Notes under the pieces: model-generated | Told to the model about the DNA's origin: nothing | The model's database searches: none | Seen by the model: the letters and a program-made list of their open reading frames with translations, nothing else | DNA from: Candidatus Vecturithrix granuli | Lineage (GTDB): Bacteria > Moduliflexota > Moduliflexia > Moduliflexales > Moduliflexaceae | Direction of reading: 5' to 3' | Length of the DNA stretch: 64,000 bases | Assembly (NCBI GenBank): GCA_000739535.1 | Contig: DF820469.1 | Span: forward strand, 250,525-314,524 | Position numbers and translations under genes: made by a program | Part shown: positions 18,119-26,673 of the stretch, one piece after another | Layout: the number at the start of each line of letters is the position of its first letter | How positions within the stretch are numbered: the first letter of the stretch is position 1

Positions 18119-19498
18119 ATGAAACATGACGTAAAAATTCCTCGCGTCGGCGAATCGGTGCAGGAAGCCATGTTGTCGCAGTGGTATAAGCGCAGTGGAG
18201 ATCTGGTGCACAAAGATGAGCCGTTGCTGCTGATTGAAACCGACAAAGTGACATTAGAAATCACGGCTGAGGTTGACGGCAGGCTCGAAATCACGGTCGG
18301 GAATGAGCAAACTGTTGCGGTTGACAGCGTGGTTGGCGTCATTGATACGGATGCCGCCCCTGTAATCAAGAAACCAGCCGCTTCTGCTGCCCAGGAAATT
18401 CTCCCCGCTTCTGAGAAGGAAACCGGAAAGACAAATTCCGCAGCAGAAGAAAAAACGCCTCCTTCCATCCCTGTCCAGGCAGCAGGACTGTTAAATTCTA
18501 GTAAAACAGATCGTTTCGACTTCGCTCGGCCGCCGATTGCCCGGTCATCGAGCGAAGTCGAGATGACCACCTCCGTTGAAAAGCCAGCGACAGTCTTAGA
18601 AGTGGTTTCATTGCCCCCATCAGTCCGGCGATTAGCAGCGGAACACGATATCGATCTCTCACAGATTCAAGGCACCGGTCCGGGCGGACGTATCACCAAA
18701 AGCGATGTGGTGCTGCACCTTGAAAAAACTTCCGGCGCGCAGCCTCAGCCTGAGAGTTCAGAAACTCTACCATCGCAATCCCGGCAGCCAGAGAGTGATG
18801 AACCCATCACCCGCAAGCCGATGAGTCCGATTCGCAAACGGATCGCCGCACATTTACTCGAATCTCGCCATAACACCGCCATGCTCACGACCTTCAATGA
18901 CATTGATATGAGCCGGGTAATCGAACTGCGCACGCGCTATAAAGATTTGTTTCAAAAAAAATATCAGGTCAAATTGGGGTTCATGTCCTTCTTTGTCAAA
19001 GCTTGTGTCGAAGCTCTGAAAGGCGTGCCGCAACTCAACGCGTTTATTGAAGGGGATGATCTGGTCTATCATCATTATTACCATATCGGCGTGGCGGTTG
19101 GGTCTGAACGCGGCCTGGTGGTACCAGTGATTCGCCATGCGGATCAACTCGGTTTTGCGGAAATCGAACAAGCTATTCAACAGTATGTGGAGAAGATCAA
19201 CGCCAATCGGCTTGAACTTTCGGATTTAGAAGGGGGCACTTTTACGATTACGAACGGCGGCGTGTTTGGTTCCTTATTGAGCACCCCGATTTTGAACACG
19301 CCGCAAAGCGGCATTCTGGGAATGCACAAAATTGACAAACGCCCGGTGGTCGTTGAGGATGAGATTGTGATTCGTCCCATGATGTATGTCGCCTTGAGTT
19401 ATGATCATCGGATTGTGGATGGCCGCGAATCCGTCATGTTCCTCAACCGTGTCAAAGAGTGTATTGAACACCCGGAACGACTGGTGCTGGAGGTTTAA
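18119..19498 (+). CDS. sucB: Dihydrolipoamide succinyltransferase (2-oxoglutarate dehydrogenase E2)
   Basis: A 459-residue E2 subunit. The lipoyl domain (1-78) carries K43 in 'ETDKVTLEI'. A linker of about 85 residues is followed by the E3-binding domain (about 165-200, 'PPSVRRLAAEHDIDL' and 'GTGPGGRITKSDV') and the catalytic acyltransferase core, with H430 and D434 in 'YDHRIVDG'. It transfers the succinyl group to CoA. The start has AAGGGAG. The linker contains an in-frame palindromic insertion at 18516-18561, translated roughly as residues 133-148. The gene lies 3 bases before lpdA, forming an operon. A family A palindrome abuts the start, so its own promoter must lie in or upstream of that repeat. 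Confidence 0.94.
   Translation: MKHDVKIPRVGESVQEAMLSQWYKRSGDLVHKDEPLLLIETDKVTLEITAEVDGRLEITVGNEQTVAVDSVVGVIDTDAAPVIKKPAASAAQEILPASEKETGKTNSAAEEKTPPSIPVQAAGLLNSSKTDRFDFARPPIARSSSEVEMTTSVEKPATVLEVVSLPPSVRRLAAEHDIDLSQIQGTGPGGRITKSDVVLHLEKTSGAQPQPESSETLPSQSRQPESDEPITRKPMSPIRKRIAAHLLESRHNTAMLTTFNDIDMSRVIELRTRYKDLFQKKYQVKLGFMSFFVKACVEALKGVPQLNAFIEGDDLVYHHYYHIGVAVGSERGLVVPVIRHADQLGFAEIEQAIQQYVEKINANRLELSDLEGGTFTITNGGVFGSLLSTPILNTPQSGILGMHKIDKRPVVVEDEIVIRPMMYVALSYDHRIVDGRESVMFLNRVKECIEHPERLVLEV
18516..18561. repeat. Palindromic element inside the sucB coding sequence
   Basis: A perfect 13-bp inverted pair, TCGACTTCGCTCG (18516-18528) and CGAGCGAAGTCGA (18549-18561), with a 20-base spacer. A second pair, GGTCATC/GATGACC, flanks the right arm (18543-18549 and 18562-18568). 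It is translated in frame within the flexible linker between the lipoyl and E3-binding domains. Confidence 0.8.
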
Positions 19499-19501
19499 AC
19501 A

Positions 19502-20890
19502 ATGGCGCAAGAATCGTATGATGTGATTGTGATCGGCAGCGGGCCCGGCGGGTATACGGCGGCAGCGCGGGCCGCTGAACATGGTCTCAAAGCCGTCTGT
19601 ATCGAAAAATCCCCGCGTTTAGGCGGCGTGTGTTTAAATGTCGGGTGCATTCCGAGTAAAGCCTTGCTCGATTCCAGCGAGCACTTTGAATATACCAGGA
19701 CAAAACTGGCTGAACACGGAGTCAATGTGAACGACGTCACATTTGATCTGACACGCATGATGTCCAGGAAAGACGCGATTGTCGAAAATCTGACCGGGCA
19801 GGTTCGTCGCTTGCTGAATAACCGCAAAGTTGAGATTGTGCATGGCGCGGCGCGGTTGATCGCGGCTGATCGCGTTGAGGTGTTGATGGAGAACGTCTCA
19901 CGAATTTTGTCGGCAAAATATATCCTGTTAGCTGCCGGCAGCGAACCGGTCAACGTTCCGGGGCTTGTGTTTGACGGCAAATACATTGTCACTTCCACTG
20001 AAGCTCTTGCATTTGATAGGGTCCCAAAACATCTGGTCATCGTTGGCGGCGGCTACATCGGCCTGGAACTTGGCACGGTCTGGCGGCGATTAGGAGCAAA
20101 AGTGACGGTGATTGAAATGCTGCCTGAGATCGCTTCGACTCTTGATCGGCAAATTGGACGAACTTTACAACGTCTGCTTGAAAAGCAAGGGATGAGCTTT
20201 CACCTTGGAACCAGAGCGTCACAAGCTCAGGTAATCGGTGAAACCGTCTGGGTGACTTTAGAGACTGAAGACAAATCAGCAACGATTGAATGCGACAAAC
20301 TGCTGGTCGCGGTAGGCCGTAAACCGCTCACCACTGGTCTGGGACTGGAAGATGTGGGTGTAAAAACCGATGCTCGCAGTGGACAGATTGTGGTAGATGC
20401 TGCCTATTGCACGACTATTCCGAATATTTACGCCATCGGCGACCTGATTGCCGGGCCAATGCTGGCACACAAAGCTTCAGCCGAAGCTCGCGCTGCGGTT
20501 GATGGCTTCGCCGGGCTTTACAGTGAAGTTAACTATGATGCGCTTCCGGCGGTGGTTTACACCTGGCCGGAAGCGGCGAGCGTGGGATTGACTGAGGAGC
20601 AGCTCAAAGCCCGCGAAATCCCGTATAAAACAGGGAACTTTCCTTTCAACGGGGTCGGACGCGCCCTGTGCCTGGGAGAAAAAGAGGGCTTTGTCAAAAT
20701 GCTGGCGCACGCCAAAACCGACCGGCTGCTCGGTGTGCATATTATCGGGCCGCGCGCCTCTGAGTTAATCGCGGAATGTACCCTGGCAATGGAATTCGGC
20801 GCCAGCGCCGAAGATCTGGCGCGAACAATTCATGCGCATCCGACCCTGGCCGAAGGCATCCAGGAAGCAGCATGGTCGATCATTAAATAG
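19502..20890 (+). CDS. lpdA: Dihydrolipoyl dehydrogenase (E3)
   Basis: A 462-residue FAD-dependent pyridine nucleotide-disulfide oxidoreductase that reoxidises the E2 lipoyl group with NAD+. The FAD site is 'IVIGSGPGGYTAAARAAEHG', the redox-active disulfide is C44/C49 in 'GGVCLNVGCIPSK', the NAD site is 'VIVGGGYIGLELG', and the C-terminal interface motif is 'HAHPTLAEG'. Length is normal. GGAGGT precedes the ATG. It is coupled to sucB with a 3-base gap and is followed by a good terminator at 20913-20946, so it ends the sucB-lpdA operon. Confidence 0.95.
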   Translation: MAQESYDVIVIGSGPGGYTAAARAAEHGLKAVCIEKSPRLGGVCLNVGCIPSKALLDSSEHFEYTRTKLAEHGVNVNDVTFDLTRMMSRKDAIVENLTGQVRRLLNNRKVEIVHGAARLIAADRVEVLMENVSRILSAKYILLAAGSEPVNVPGLVFDGKYIVTSTEALAFDRVPKHLVIVGGGYIGLELGTVWRRLGAKVTVIEMLPEIASTLDRQIGRTLQRLLEKQGMSFHLGTRASQAQVIGETVWVTLETEDKSATIECDKLLVAVGRKPLTTGLGLEDVGVKTDARSGQIVVDAAYCTTIPNIYAIGDLIAGPMLAHKASAEARAAVDGFAGLYSEVNYDALPAVVYTWPEAASVGLTEEQLKAREIPYKTGNFPFNGVGRALCLGEKEGFVKMLAHAKTDRLLGVHIIGPRASELIAECTLAMEFGASAEDLARTIHAHPTLAEGIQEAAWSIIK

Positions 20891-20912
20891 CGGACCATAA
20901 ATGTTCAGGGCG

Positions 20913-20946
20913 AAAAACCAGGTTTCTTCGAAGAAACCTGGTTTTT
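20913..20946 (+). terminator. Rho-independent terminator after lpdA
   Basis: AAAAACCAGGTTTCTTCGAAGAAACCTGGTTTTT is a self-complementary hairpin followed by more T residues. It belongs to the same terminator family as 5353 and 58534. Confidence 0.85.
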
Positions 20947-20948
20947 TT

Positions 20949-20987
20949 ATTGTTTCGGAAATGAGTCTTCAAAATTTCCGAAACAAT
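20949..20987. repeat. Palindromic repeat, family D (copy 2)
   Basis: A 14-bp stem, ATTGTTTCGGAAAT (20949-20962) with ATTTCCGAAACAAT (20974-20987). It shares GTTTCGGAAATGAG with 2250-2294. It stands directly behind the lpdA terminator and before the convergent GGDEF-EAL gene. Confidence 0.65.
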
Positions 20988-20990
20988 TCA

Positions 20991-21019
20991 ATCCTTGCTT
21001 ATGAGAAATCCTTGTAGTT
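20991..21019. repeat. Partial family C-like repeat end
   Basis: Read on the reverse strand, this gives AACTACAAGGATTTCTCATA followed by AGCAAGGAT. The first 13 bases equal the family C terminus, and the TTTCTCATAAGCAAGGATT part recurs near 63890-63911. It runs into the stop codon of the GGDEF-EAL gene. Confidence 0.5.
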
Positions 21020-23696
21020 AGTTATCAGGAGCGGATTTCAGGTCAGATGTTTTTTGGATGTCTAATCGTTCTTGAAATTGTTCCGCAGGCATGGGCAAGC
21101 CCAGATAGTAGCCTTGCATCATTTGACAGCCTTGTTGAATGAGGAACTCATGCTGCTCCCGGGTTTCAACGCCTTCGGCGATCGCTTCCATGTTGAGAGT
21201 CCGCGCCATTGAGATGATCGTTTTAATGATCTCTTGATCGTTTTTGTTTTGAATGGAATCCATGACAAAAGAACGGTCAATTTTCAAGGTATCAATGGGG
21301 AAGCGTTTCAAATAACTTAAGGATGAATAGCCAGTGCCAAAATCATCAATGGAAAATCGGATGCCTTTTGCTCGTAAATAGTGCATAGTGACAATTGCTT
21401 GATCCGGATTTTCCATGATGCCGCTTTCTGTGACTTCTAATTTCAGGCAATTGGATGGCAGGCCAGTGACCTCAAGCACTTGCTCGATCGTTTCAATCAA
21501 ATCCGGCTCCTTAAACTGGCGCGTTGAGAGATTTACAGACACATATAAGTTCGCATATCCCATATCATGCCACAGTTTGGTCTGCTGACACGCTGTATGG
21601 AGCACCCATTTTCCAATAGACACGATCGCTCCGGTTTCTTCAGCCAGGGGAATGAAGCGCGAAGGGTTAATCAGGCCGTATTCCGGGTGATGCCAGCGTA
21701 CCAGTGCCTCCATACCCAGAATCCGATTTTGACTATTTATAAGCGGTTGATAGTGCACGATAAATTGATTGTTTTGCAGCGCGGTGCGCAAACTCCGCTC
21801 CAATCGCATGCGTTCCAGGGCCTTTTGATTCATTTCTTCGGTAAAAAACCGATAGCCCTCGCTCTCTTCTTTCGCCGCATACATGGCCATATCAGCATTT
21901 TTGACCAGGGTTTCCACATCCTGTCCATCGTGCGGATAAATGCTGATGCCGAGACTCACTGTGATGAACAGTTCGTGGTTTTTGATTTCACAGGGGAGCG
22001 CAACGGTCCTTCGGATTTTTTGCGCCACTCTCGCGGCGTCAGCGTCAGTACTCAGGCCATTCAGGAGAATGGTAAACTCATCGCCGCCAAGCCGGAATAC
22101 ATAATCAGTCTTACGGACGCATTTCTGAAGCCGAACCGCGATCACTTTTAAAAGTTCATCGCCGACATCATGTCCTAACGTATCATTAATATACTTGAAC
22201 CGGTCGAGATCCAGAAACATGAGCGCCCATTTATCGCTGATTCGCCGTTCTTTTCCATGTAAACGCAGAATATGATCTTCCAGACGCATGTAAAAGGATT
22301 TGCGATTTTCAAGTCCTGTCAGCGCATCATGGTAGGCAATAAAGCGAATTTCTTCTTCCGTTTTTTTACGTTCCGTAATATCTTGAATGGTGATTACACT
22401 CCCCAGAAGCGCGCCCTGCGCATCAAAAAACCCCGCGCCGCTGATACTTACGTCAATTCGTTTTCCAGCCTTCGTAAAACGGCTCGTTTCAATTCCCGAA
22501 ACAGGGAGATTTTGTCGAATCTTTTTGAGGATCAATCTATTTTCTGCAAGGCACTCAACCGGCACAAGATTTAGCTCCTGTCCGCGACTCTCTTCCAAAG
22601 TCCAACCGAACACCCTTGAAAAAGCAGGATTGAGATAGGTCACATGGCCTTCCCCATCATAGACAACAACTGGGTCTGGAGCCGCCTCTAACAACGTACG
22701 ATAGCATTCTTCACTTTTTTGTAAAGCTTCAGCAGTCCTCTTGTGATCGAGGATTTCACGTTGGAGTTGTGTATTGATCTTTGTCAGTTCAGACGTGCGG
22801 GCATTGACAAGTTCTTCAAGATGATCCCGGTGTTTTTTCAATTCCTCTTCTGCCAGTTTGCGTTCTGTAATATCTTCACAACTTGTCACAATAACCCAGG
22901 GTTCCCCATCGGCATTCTGGACAATTTCAGACATTAACCAGACCGGAAAGGTCGTACCATCGTTTCGCCGGTGGACGTTCTCACGGATCAAACCGTTCCA
23001 GGTCTGTATCTGAGCTAATTTCGAGCGATTCCCCACATCAGGAGCATTGAGAAACGAAAGCTCCTGTCCCAAAAGTTCTTCCTCTTCGTATCCATGCATG
23101 AACGCCGCCGCCGGATTGTGATAGAGAATTTTTCCATCCAAATCCACAATAAAAACTCCTATCTGCATCATTTCGACTGCCCGTTCCAGTTGACTCCAAT
23201 GTTCTTGTTTGTACTTGTATTCCAGGTGTTCTTTTTCTATTGATTTTTCCACAGATCGAAGCTCATGTTCCAAAAGCCGCTTTTTTTGAAGGACAGAGAG
23301 AAGTGCAGCGACATGGTGCAGCGAATATGGTGATTGCAGCACCTGAAATTTATGCTGAGGAGGAATACGTTCAGAGAGATTATTGGGAATAAGATCAGCA
23401 TCTTCCGCGAGAAGTAAAAGATCGAGCTGCGAATCGCTCTGTCTGATCTGTTCGGCAAACCGGATATCCTCTTTTACAGAGCGCCGCTCAACACAGAGAA
23501 TCGCAAGTGCAAAGGGTTTGCCTTCTTTGAGAGACGCTTCCACCATATTGATCGCTTCAGTTTTTTGGCTGCAACGAACCCATCCATATCTTCTGTCAGG
23601 GCAATCTGAATTTCCTAAACTTAAGAAAATCTCTGGCAAAACAGTTTTCTCTGCCACGACAAGAATACGGAAGCAATCGGAACATAGAGATGACAT
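21018..23696 (-). CDS. Diguanylate cyclase/phosphodiesterase with pseudo-receiver and two PAS domains (GGDEF-EAL)
   Basis: An 892-residue cytoplasmic c-di-GMP turnover protein. Residues 8-135 look like a receiver fold whose phosphorylatable Asp is replaced (strand 'FALAILCVERR'). A coiled segment follows, then PAS 1 (about 170-290, 'MQIGVFIVDLDGKILYHNPA'), a helical linker, PAS 2 (about 330-450, 'EAAPDPVVVYDGEG'), GGDEF (about 460-620, intact 'RLGGDEF') and EAL (about 630-880, intact 'EALVRWHHP' and 'DDFGTGYSSL'). Both catalytic motifs are present, so either activity is possible. The start is at ATG 23696 (MSSLCSDCFRILVV) with AAGGA upstream. A longer frame adds 12 unlikely residues. It is monocistronic. 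Confidence 0.93.
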   Translation of the reverse strand: MSSLCSDCFRILVVAEKTVLPEIFLSLGNSDCPDRRYGWVRCSQKTEAINMVEASLKEGKPFALAILCVERRSVKEDIRFAEQIRQSDSQLDLLLLAEDADLIPNNLSERIPPQHKFQVLQSPYSLHHVAALLSVLQKKRLLEHELRSVEKSIEKEHLEYKYKQEHWSQLERAVEMMQIGVFIVDLDGKILYHNPAAAFMHGYEEEELLGQELSFLNAPDVGNRSKLAQIQTWNGLIRENVHRRNDGTTFPVWLMSEIVQNADGEPWVIVTSCEDITERKLAEEELKKHRDHLEELVNARTSELTKINTQLQREILDHKRTAEALQKSEECYRTLLEAAPDPVVVYDGEGHVTYLNPAFSRVFGWTLEESRGQELNLVPVECLAENRLILKKIRQNLPVSGIETSRFTKAGKRIDVSISGAGFFDAQGALLGSVITIQDITERKKTEEEIRFIAYHDALTGLENRKSFYMRLEDHILRLHGKERRISDKWALMFLDLDRFKYINDTLGHDVGDELLKVIAVRLQKCVRKTDYVFRLGGDEFTILLNGLSTDADAARVAQKIRRTVALPCEIKNHELFITVSLGISIYPHDGQDVETLVKNADMAMYAAKEESEGYRFFTEEMNQKALERMRLERSLRTALQNNQFIVHYQPLINSQNRILGMEALVRWHHPEYGLINPSRFIPLAEETGAIVSIGKWVLHTACQQTKLWHDMGYANLYVSVNLSTRQFKEPDLIETIEQVLEVTGLPSNCLKLEVTESGIMENPDQAIVTMHYLRAKGIRFSIDDFGTGYSSLSYLKRFPIDTLKIDRSFVMDSIQNKNDQEIIKTIISMARTLNMEAIAEGVETREQHEFLIQQGCQMMQGYYLGLPMPAEQFQERLDIQKTSDLKSAPDN

Positions 23697-24743
23697 GATA
23701 TATTTCCTTATCTTGTTGAACTCAACGCGCACATTTCATCTACCGCCCGCTATAACCCGCTTGAGGCCGTCTCTCACAATAAGCAACTAAGTGTAAATGA
23801 CCTCTAAACGGTTATTTTACCGGATTATTTTTCAATGAACGATGGCGGCGGGCACAAGTCACAGTTCATGCATTATCAGAACTTCCAATGCTTTTATTCA
23901 ACCATTAAAAGACGAACCTTCCCACCTAACCTTTCTACTTTAGAAAGGTTCTTTCTGTCAATGAGTTTTTTGATCTATCACTTGTAACCTTGGGACTTGA
24001 TATCTGATGATAATGATCTCTCTGAATAGTTACCTCCTGTCCCGATATTTCGATTGTGCCGCTGTTCCTGGTATTTGGAGAAATCAAATGCAATGGAGCA
24101 CTGTCTGAAGGCATTTATCAGGAATGTAGCAACTTCCCTTCAAAGGACGTGACAGCCTATTTCGTGTGAGTACTATTGGTCGACTGTAATGACACAGAAG
24201 GTTATGGACACGCTCTCCGGAGTGCGCAAGCTCTGCTTGCGCGGCCAAAGCAGAGCTTTGGCACTCCGAAAAATGTCCATAACCTTGTATGTCAATACAG
24301 TCGACCACTAGTGGTGATGATAAAATTTGAAATCGAAAAGGCAGGGCTGACAAATTTTAGATTAATGTGGCCTGGAACTTGAGGTTATCAAGGCTTTTTT
24401 CGGTTCTTTGAGGATAATAGTATCCGGTTTTTAAAACGGTTCTTGTTGTCGTAGAATAACTATCTCCCAACCCATCCCCGTATAGAAGCTCCAAATCCTG
24501 GTCAAACTCTCAGACGGTTCAGTTAAACCTTGAAACAATAGTATAAATCGAGTTGATTTGGCGATCATCTGAAGAAAATTTTCTTCCGTACCGCAAAAAC
24601 GTTCTCTCGGTCGGTACACAATAGTGAGCGGGCGGAAAAGGTAATCAGATTTTTCCCACTGCCAAAACGTCTGTCGTTTTCTTTGGGTGAGAGCGTGGGT
24701 TTAAACTGCATCACCCAATATGGACCTGTTTTTAACATAGGCT
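23697..24743. other. Gene-poor region with a large nested palindrome
   Basis: No supported gene over about 1 kb. It contains a short hairpin AACCTTTCTACTTTAGAAAGGTT near 23929-23951 and the nested palindrome at 24172-24312. Short open frames on both strands lack ribosome sites and recognisable residues. Confidence 0.5.
24172..24312. repeat. Nested palindrome: 40-bp imperfect arms around a family B element
   Basis: The outer arms 24172-24210 and 24274-24312 are nearly reverse complementary (GGTCGACTGTA and AGGTTATGGACA blocks against their complements, with a few mismatches between). The inner element 24218-24268 is a family B hairpin (CGGAGTGCGCAAGCTCTGCT and its partner). The layout suggests a family B element inserted in the loop of an older palindrome. 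Confidence 0.8.
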
Positions 24744-25219
24744 TTGAAATGTATCATTCAAACGAATTTTGATCAAAATAGGTCCAACGCTCTTATTCAA
24801 TTGAAAAGGAGGGAGTACCGGGATTTTCATTGTGCCCTTGGAGAGGGTTTTGGTGAGGTTCTACAAGCTATTACAAGAATCCACCCTGATATACACCATT
24901 ATAATGCCAATGTTTTTGCTTTTTCCGGTCACACCACCATATTGCCGAATATCGAGCTGCTGGTCATCAGCAACCAGATCAGCCAGGACCTTACATTTTT
25001 ACTGAAAATTACTCTGGTAGCGCCGCATGGACCGGATTACCAGAAGGAAACAAATCATTACAATTACCCCAGAACCAGACCGATATTGGGGATTGGCGAA
25101 GGCACTATGCTCCACTGCTTCTCATCTCTGGCGGGTTAAAAGGCAAGGATGATCCGCAGTTTCTCGAGATTCATGTGGAAGGAACCGGCTACATGCCGGA
25201 GTTAAAACCTCGAAAATGA
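24744..25219 (+). pseudogene. Frameshifted gene of unknown function upstream of the fascin-like gene
   Basis: An open frame from ATG 24744 reaches 25139 with plausible residues up to about 24935 (DFHCALGEGFGEVLQAITRI). A second frame, open from 24905 to TGA 25219, has no start codon but reads well at its C-terminal part (AWTGLPEGNKSL, DIGDWRRHYAPLLL, EIHVEGTGYMPELKP) and overlaps the next gene by ATGA. The simplest reading is one gene of about 158 codons broken by a frameshift near 24910-24960, or a sequencing indel at that place. I do not recognise the family. Confidence 0.5.
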
Positions 25220-25650
25220 AACACATTGCACATTGGGAAGGCAGCAAAATAATCCAACTCCGTTCCTCTCGAGGCGGAGGTGATTATGTATTTGCCCAGG
25301 ATAGCCAACATGATATCTCAATGGCTATAGCTCAAGGTGTATATAATAATCTGAAAACGATATTTGAACTTGTCGAATTAGGAGATGACAAGGTTGCTCT
25401 CATAGCCAGTAACGGGCAGTATGTACGTACAAAAGATGGCGGCGGAGGTGGGTTAATCCTTGATCGTTCTCAAATTCGCAGTCATGAGACTTTTAAGCTT
25501 ACCAAACACCAGGGGGGAGTCTCACTCCAAGCCCATAATGGACACTATGTACGGGCCACGAACGACAACAAGCTTGTTGTGGACAGTTCTCATATCAGCA
25601 AATGGGTGATATTTCTACTAATCGATGGAGCGAAGATATTTGAATCATAA
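25216..25650 (+). CDS. Fascin-like beta-trefoil domain protein
   Basis: A 144-residue protein without a signal peptide. It consists of beta-trefoil repeats of the fascin/actin-crosslinking type: 'VALIASNGQYVRTKDGGGGG', 'LILDRSQIRSHETFKL' and 'VSLQAHNGHYVRATNDNKL'. In bacteria this fold is used for carbohydrate or ligand binding, often next to hydrolases or toxins. The ATG overlaps the stop of the preceding frameshifted reading frame (ATGA), which supports that frame as the native 3' end of the upstream gene. Function unknown. The partner may have been an enzyme, with this protein as its binding module. Confidence 0.75.
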   Translation: MKHIAHWEGSKIIQLRSSRGGGDYVFAQDSQHDISMAIAQGVYNNLKTIFELVELGDDKVALIASNGQYVRTKDGGGGGLILDRSQIRSHETFKLTKHQGGVSLQAHNGHYVRATNDNKLVVDSSHISKWVIFLLIDGAKIFES

Positions 25651-26673
25651 AGAGAGCTAGCTTATTAAAGATATAAGCATTGTTTAACAAGCTTCAGAAA
25701 ACTGGCCCATCAGGCTGTGGAAACCCTTCAACACGCGAGCTCTGAAGCGATTCATCAGGTGACGAGGAACGATACGGAAGGAAGGTTTCGGTATGCAGAC
25801 TACTTGTTCAATGATGCTGAATAATGCTATAGGAGAATGAGACAGCCGCCCCCAACAGTCTAATGAAATCGTCTTTCTTGGCGTAACCTTTACCTTTTAC
25901 TGAGGAGGATAACATTTATCATATATCGTCAGTGATGCAAGCTTTAATGGTTTTCCGGTTTCTTTTATGTTAAAGATTGTTATAAAATTCTGCCTGAAGT
26001 GTATATTAACTTTTTAAGAAAGTTCCTGTCCCTCCGGCTTGCACAATGGAGCGTGCAACGAGATAATTTCCTGCACATCGTACCTCACCGGCTCCATCTA
26101 TCACCGATCTATGGAATGGTTATGTAATTTGGGTCAATCTAACCACTTGTTTACCATAGATGTTACGCCATAAAACTTCTTTTCTCTCCAGGCAGAATGC
26201 CCTGGATAATAGTCACTTAGGTCATTCGTAAATGGAGGCGAAGGATGAAATTCAGGTTCACCAACATTAAACATGACCATAGAGTCTGCCAGGAATTTGG
26301 CTCCCTTCCCATTCACATCATCATTACAGTCATCTCAGAAGAAGTTATTACGTTCCAGTTTTTTTACAGGAGACCTTTTTCTCGCTCCGATGCTCTGCGT
26401 CGGAATGTGGAATATGCCGATCTGCGGCAATGGATGCGGAGCATCCAGAAAGAACGCCACCACGCCGGGGCGTGGTGACGAGCAGGTTTCACTATCGTAT
26501 ACCGATTGAACTTGAGTTTTTGCGATGTAGAAGAAAAATTCTGTTGACTTTTCCACCAGCATAATGATGTAAACTGAGTAAGAATAAGTTGTTGCGGTGC
26601 AGGCAAAAATTTTTTTCTTCCCGACAACAAATTGGTTTTATTTCCGGCCTATATCTATAGGAAAGAGGCAAAA
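25651..26673. other. Gene-poor region with coding remnants
   Basis: No complete gene is supported. A frame around 25690-25825 reads LAHQAVETLQHASSEAIHQV and could be a remnant. A 60-codon frame lies on the minus strand at 26134-26316. Bases 26346-26374 repeat 29 bases of the TIR gene (30144-30172) exactly. A TTGACT at 26544-26549 with TGTAAA 18 bases later could be a weak promoter for the sigma-like gene. Confidence 0.45.
26134..26316 (-). CDS. Small hypothetical ORF, possibly a gene remnant
   Basis: A 60-codon frame starting MNGKGAKFLADSMVMFNVGE and ending GVTSMVNKWLD. Composition is protein-like (EPEFHPSPPF, YYPGHSAWREKKFYG), but no ribosome site, neighbour or family supports it. It may be the 3' part of a decayed gene. 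Confidence 0.22.
   Translation of the reverse strand: MNGKGAKFLADSMVMFNVGEPEFHPSPPFTNDLSDYYPGHSAWREKKFYGVTSMVNKWLD

Noticed and set aside
17851..18129. Open frame of 92 codons upstream of sucB
   Set aside because: It is built almost wholly from the family A repeat and its tail, has no good ribosome site, and runs into the sucB start.
18103..18570. 155-codon open frame on the minus strand over sucB
   Set aside because: It is antisense to the lipoyl domain and linker of sucB, with serine-rich composition typical of a shadow frame.
24431..24619. 62-codon minus-strand frame in the gene-poor region
   Set aside because: No ribosome site, no partner and no protein-like pattern beyond chance.
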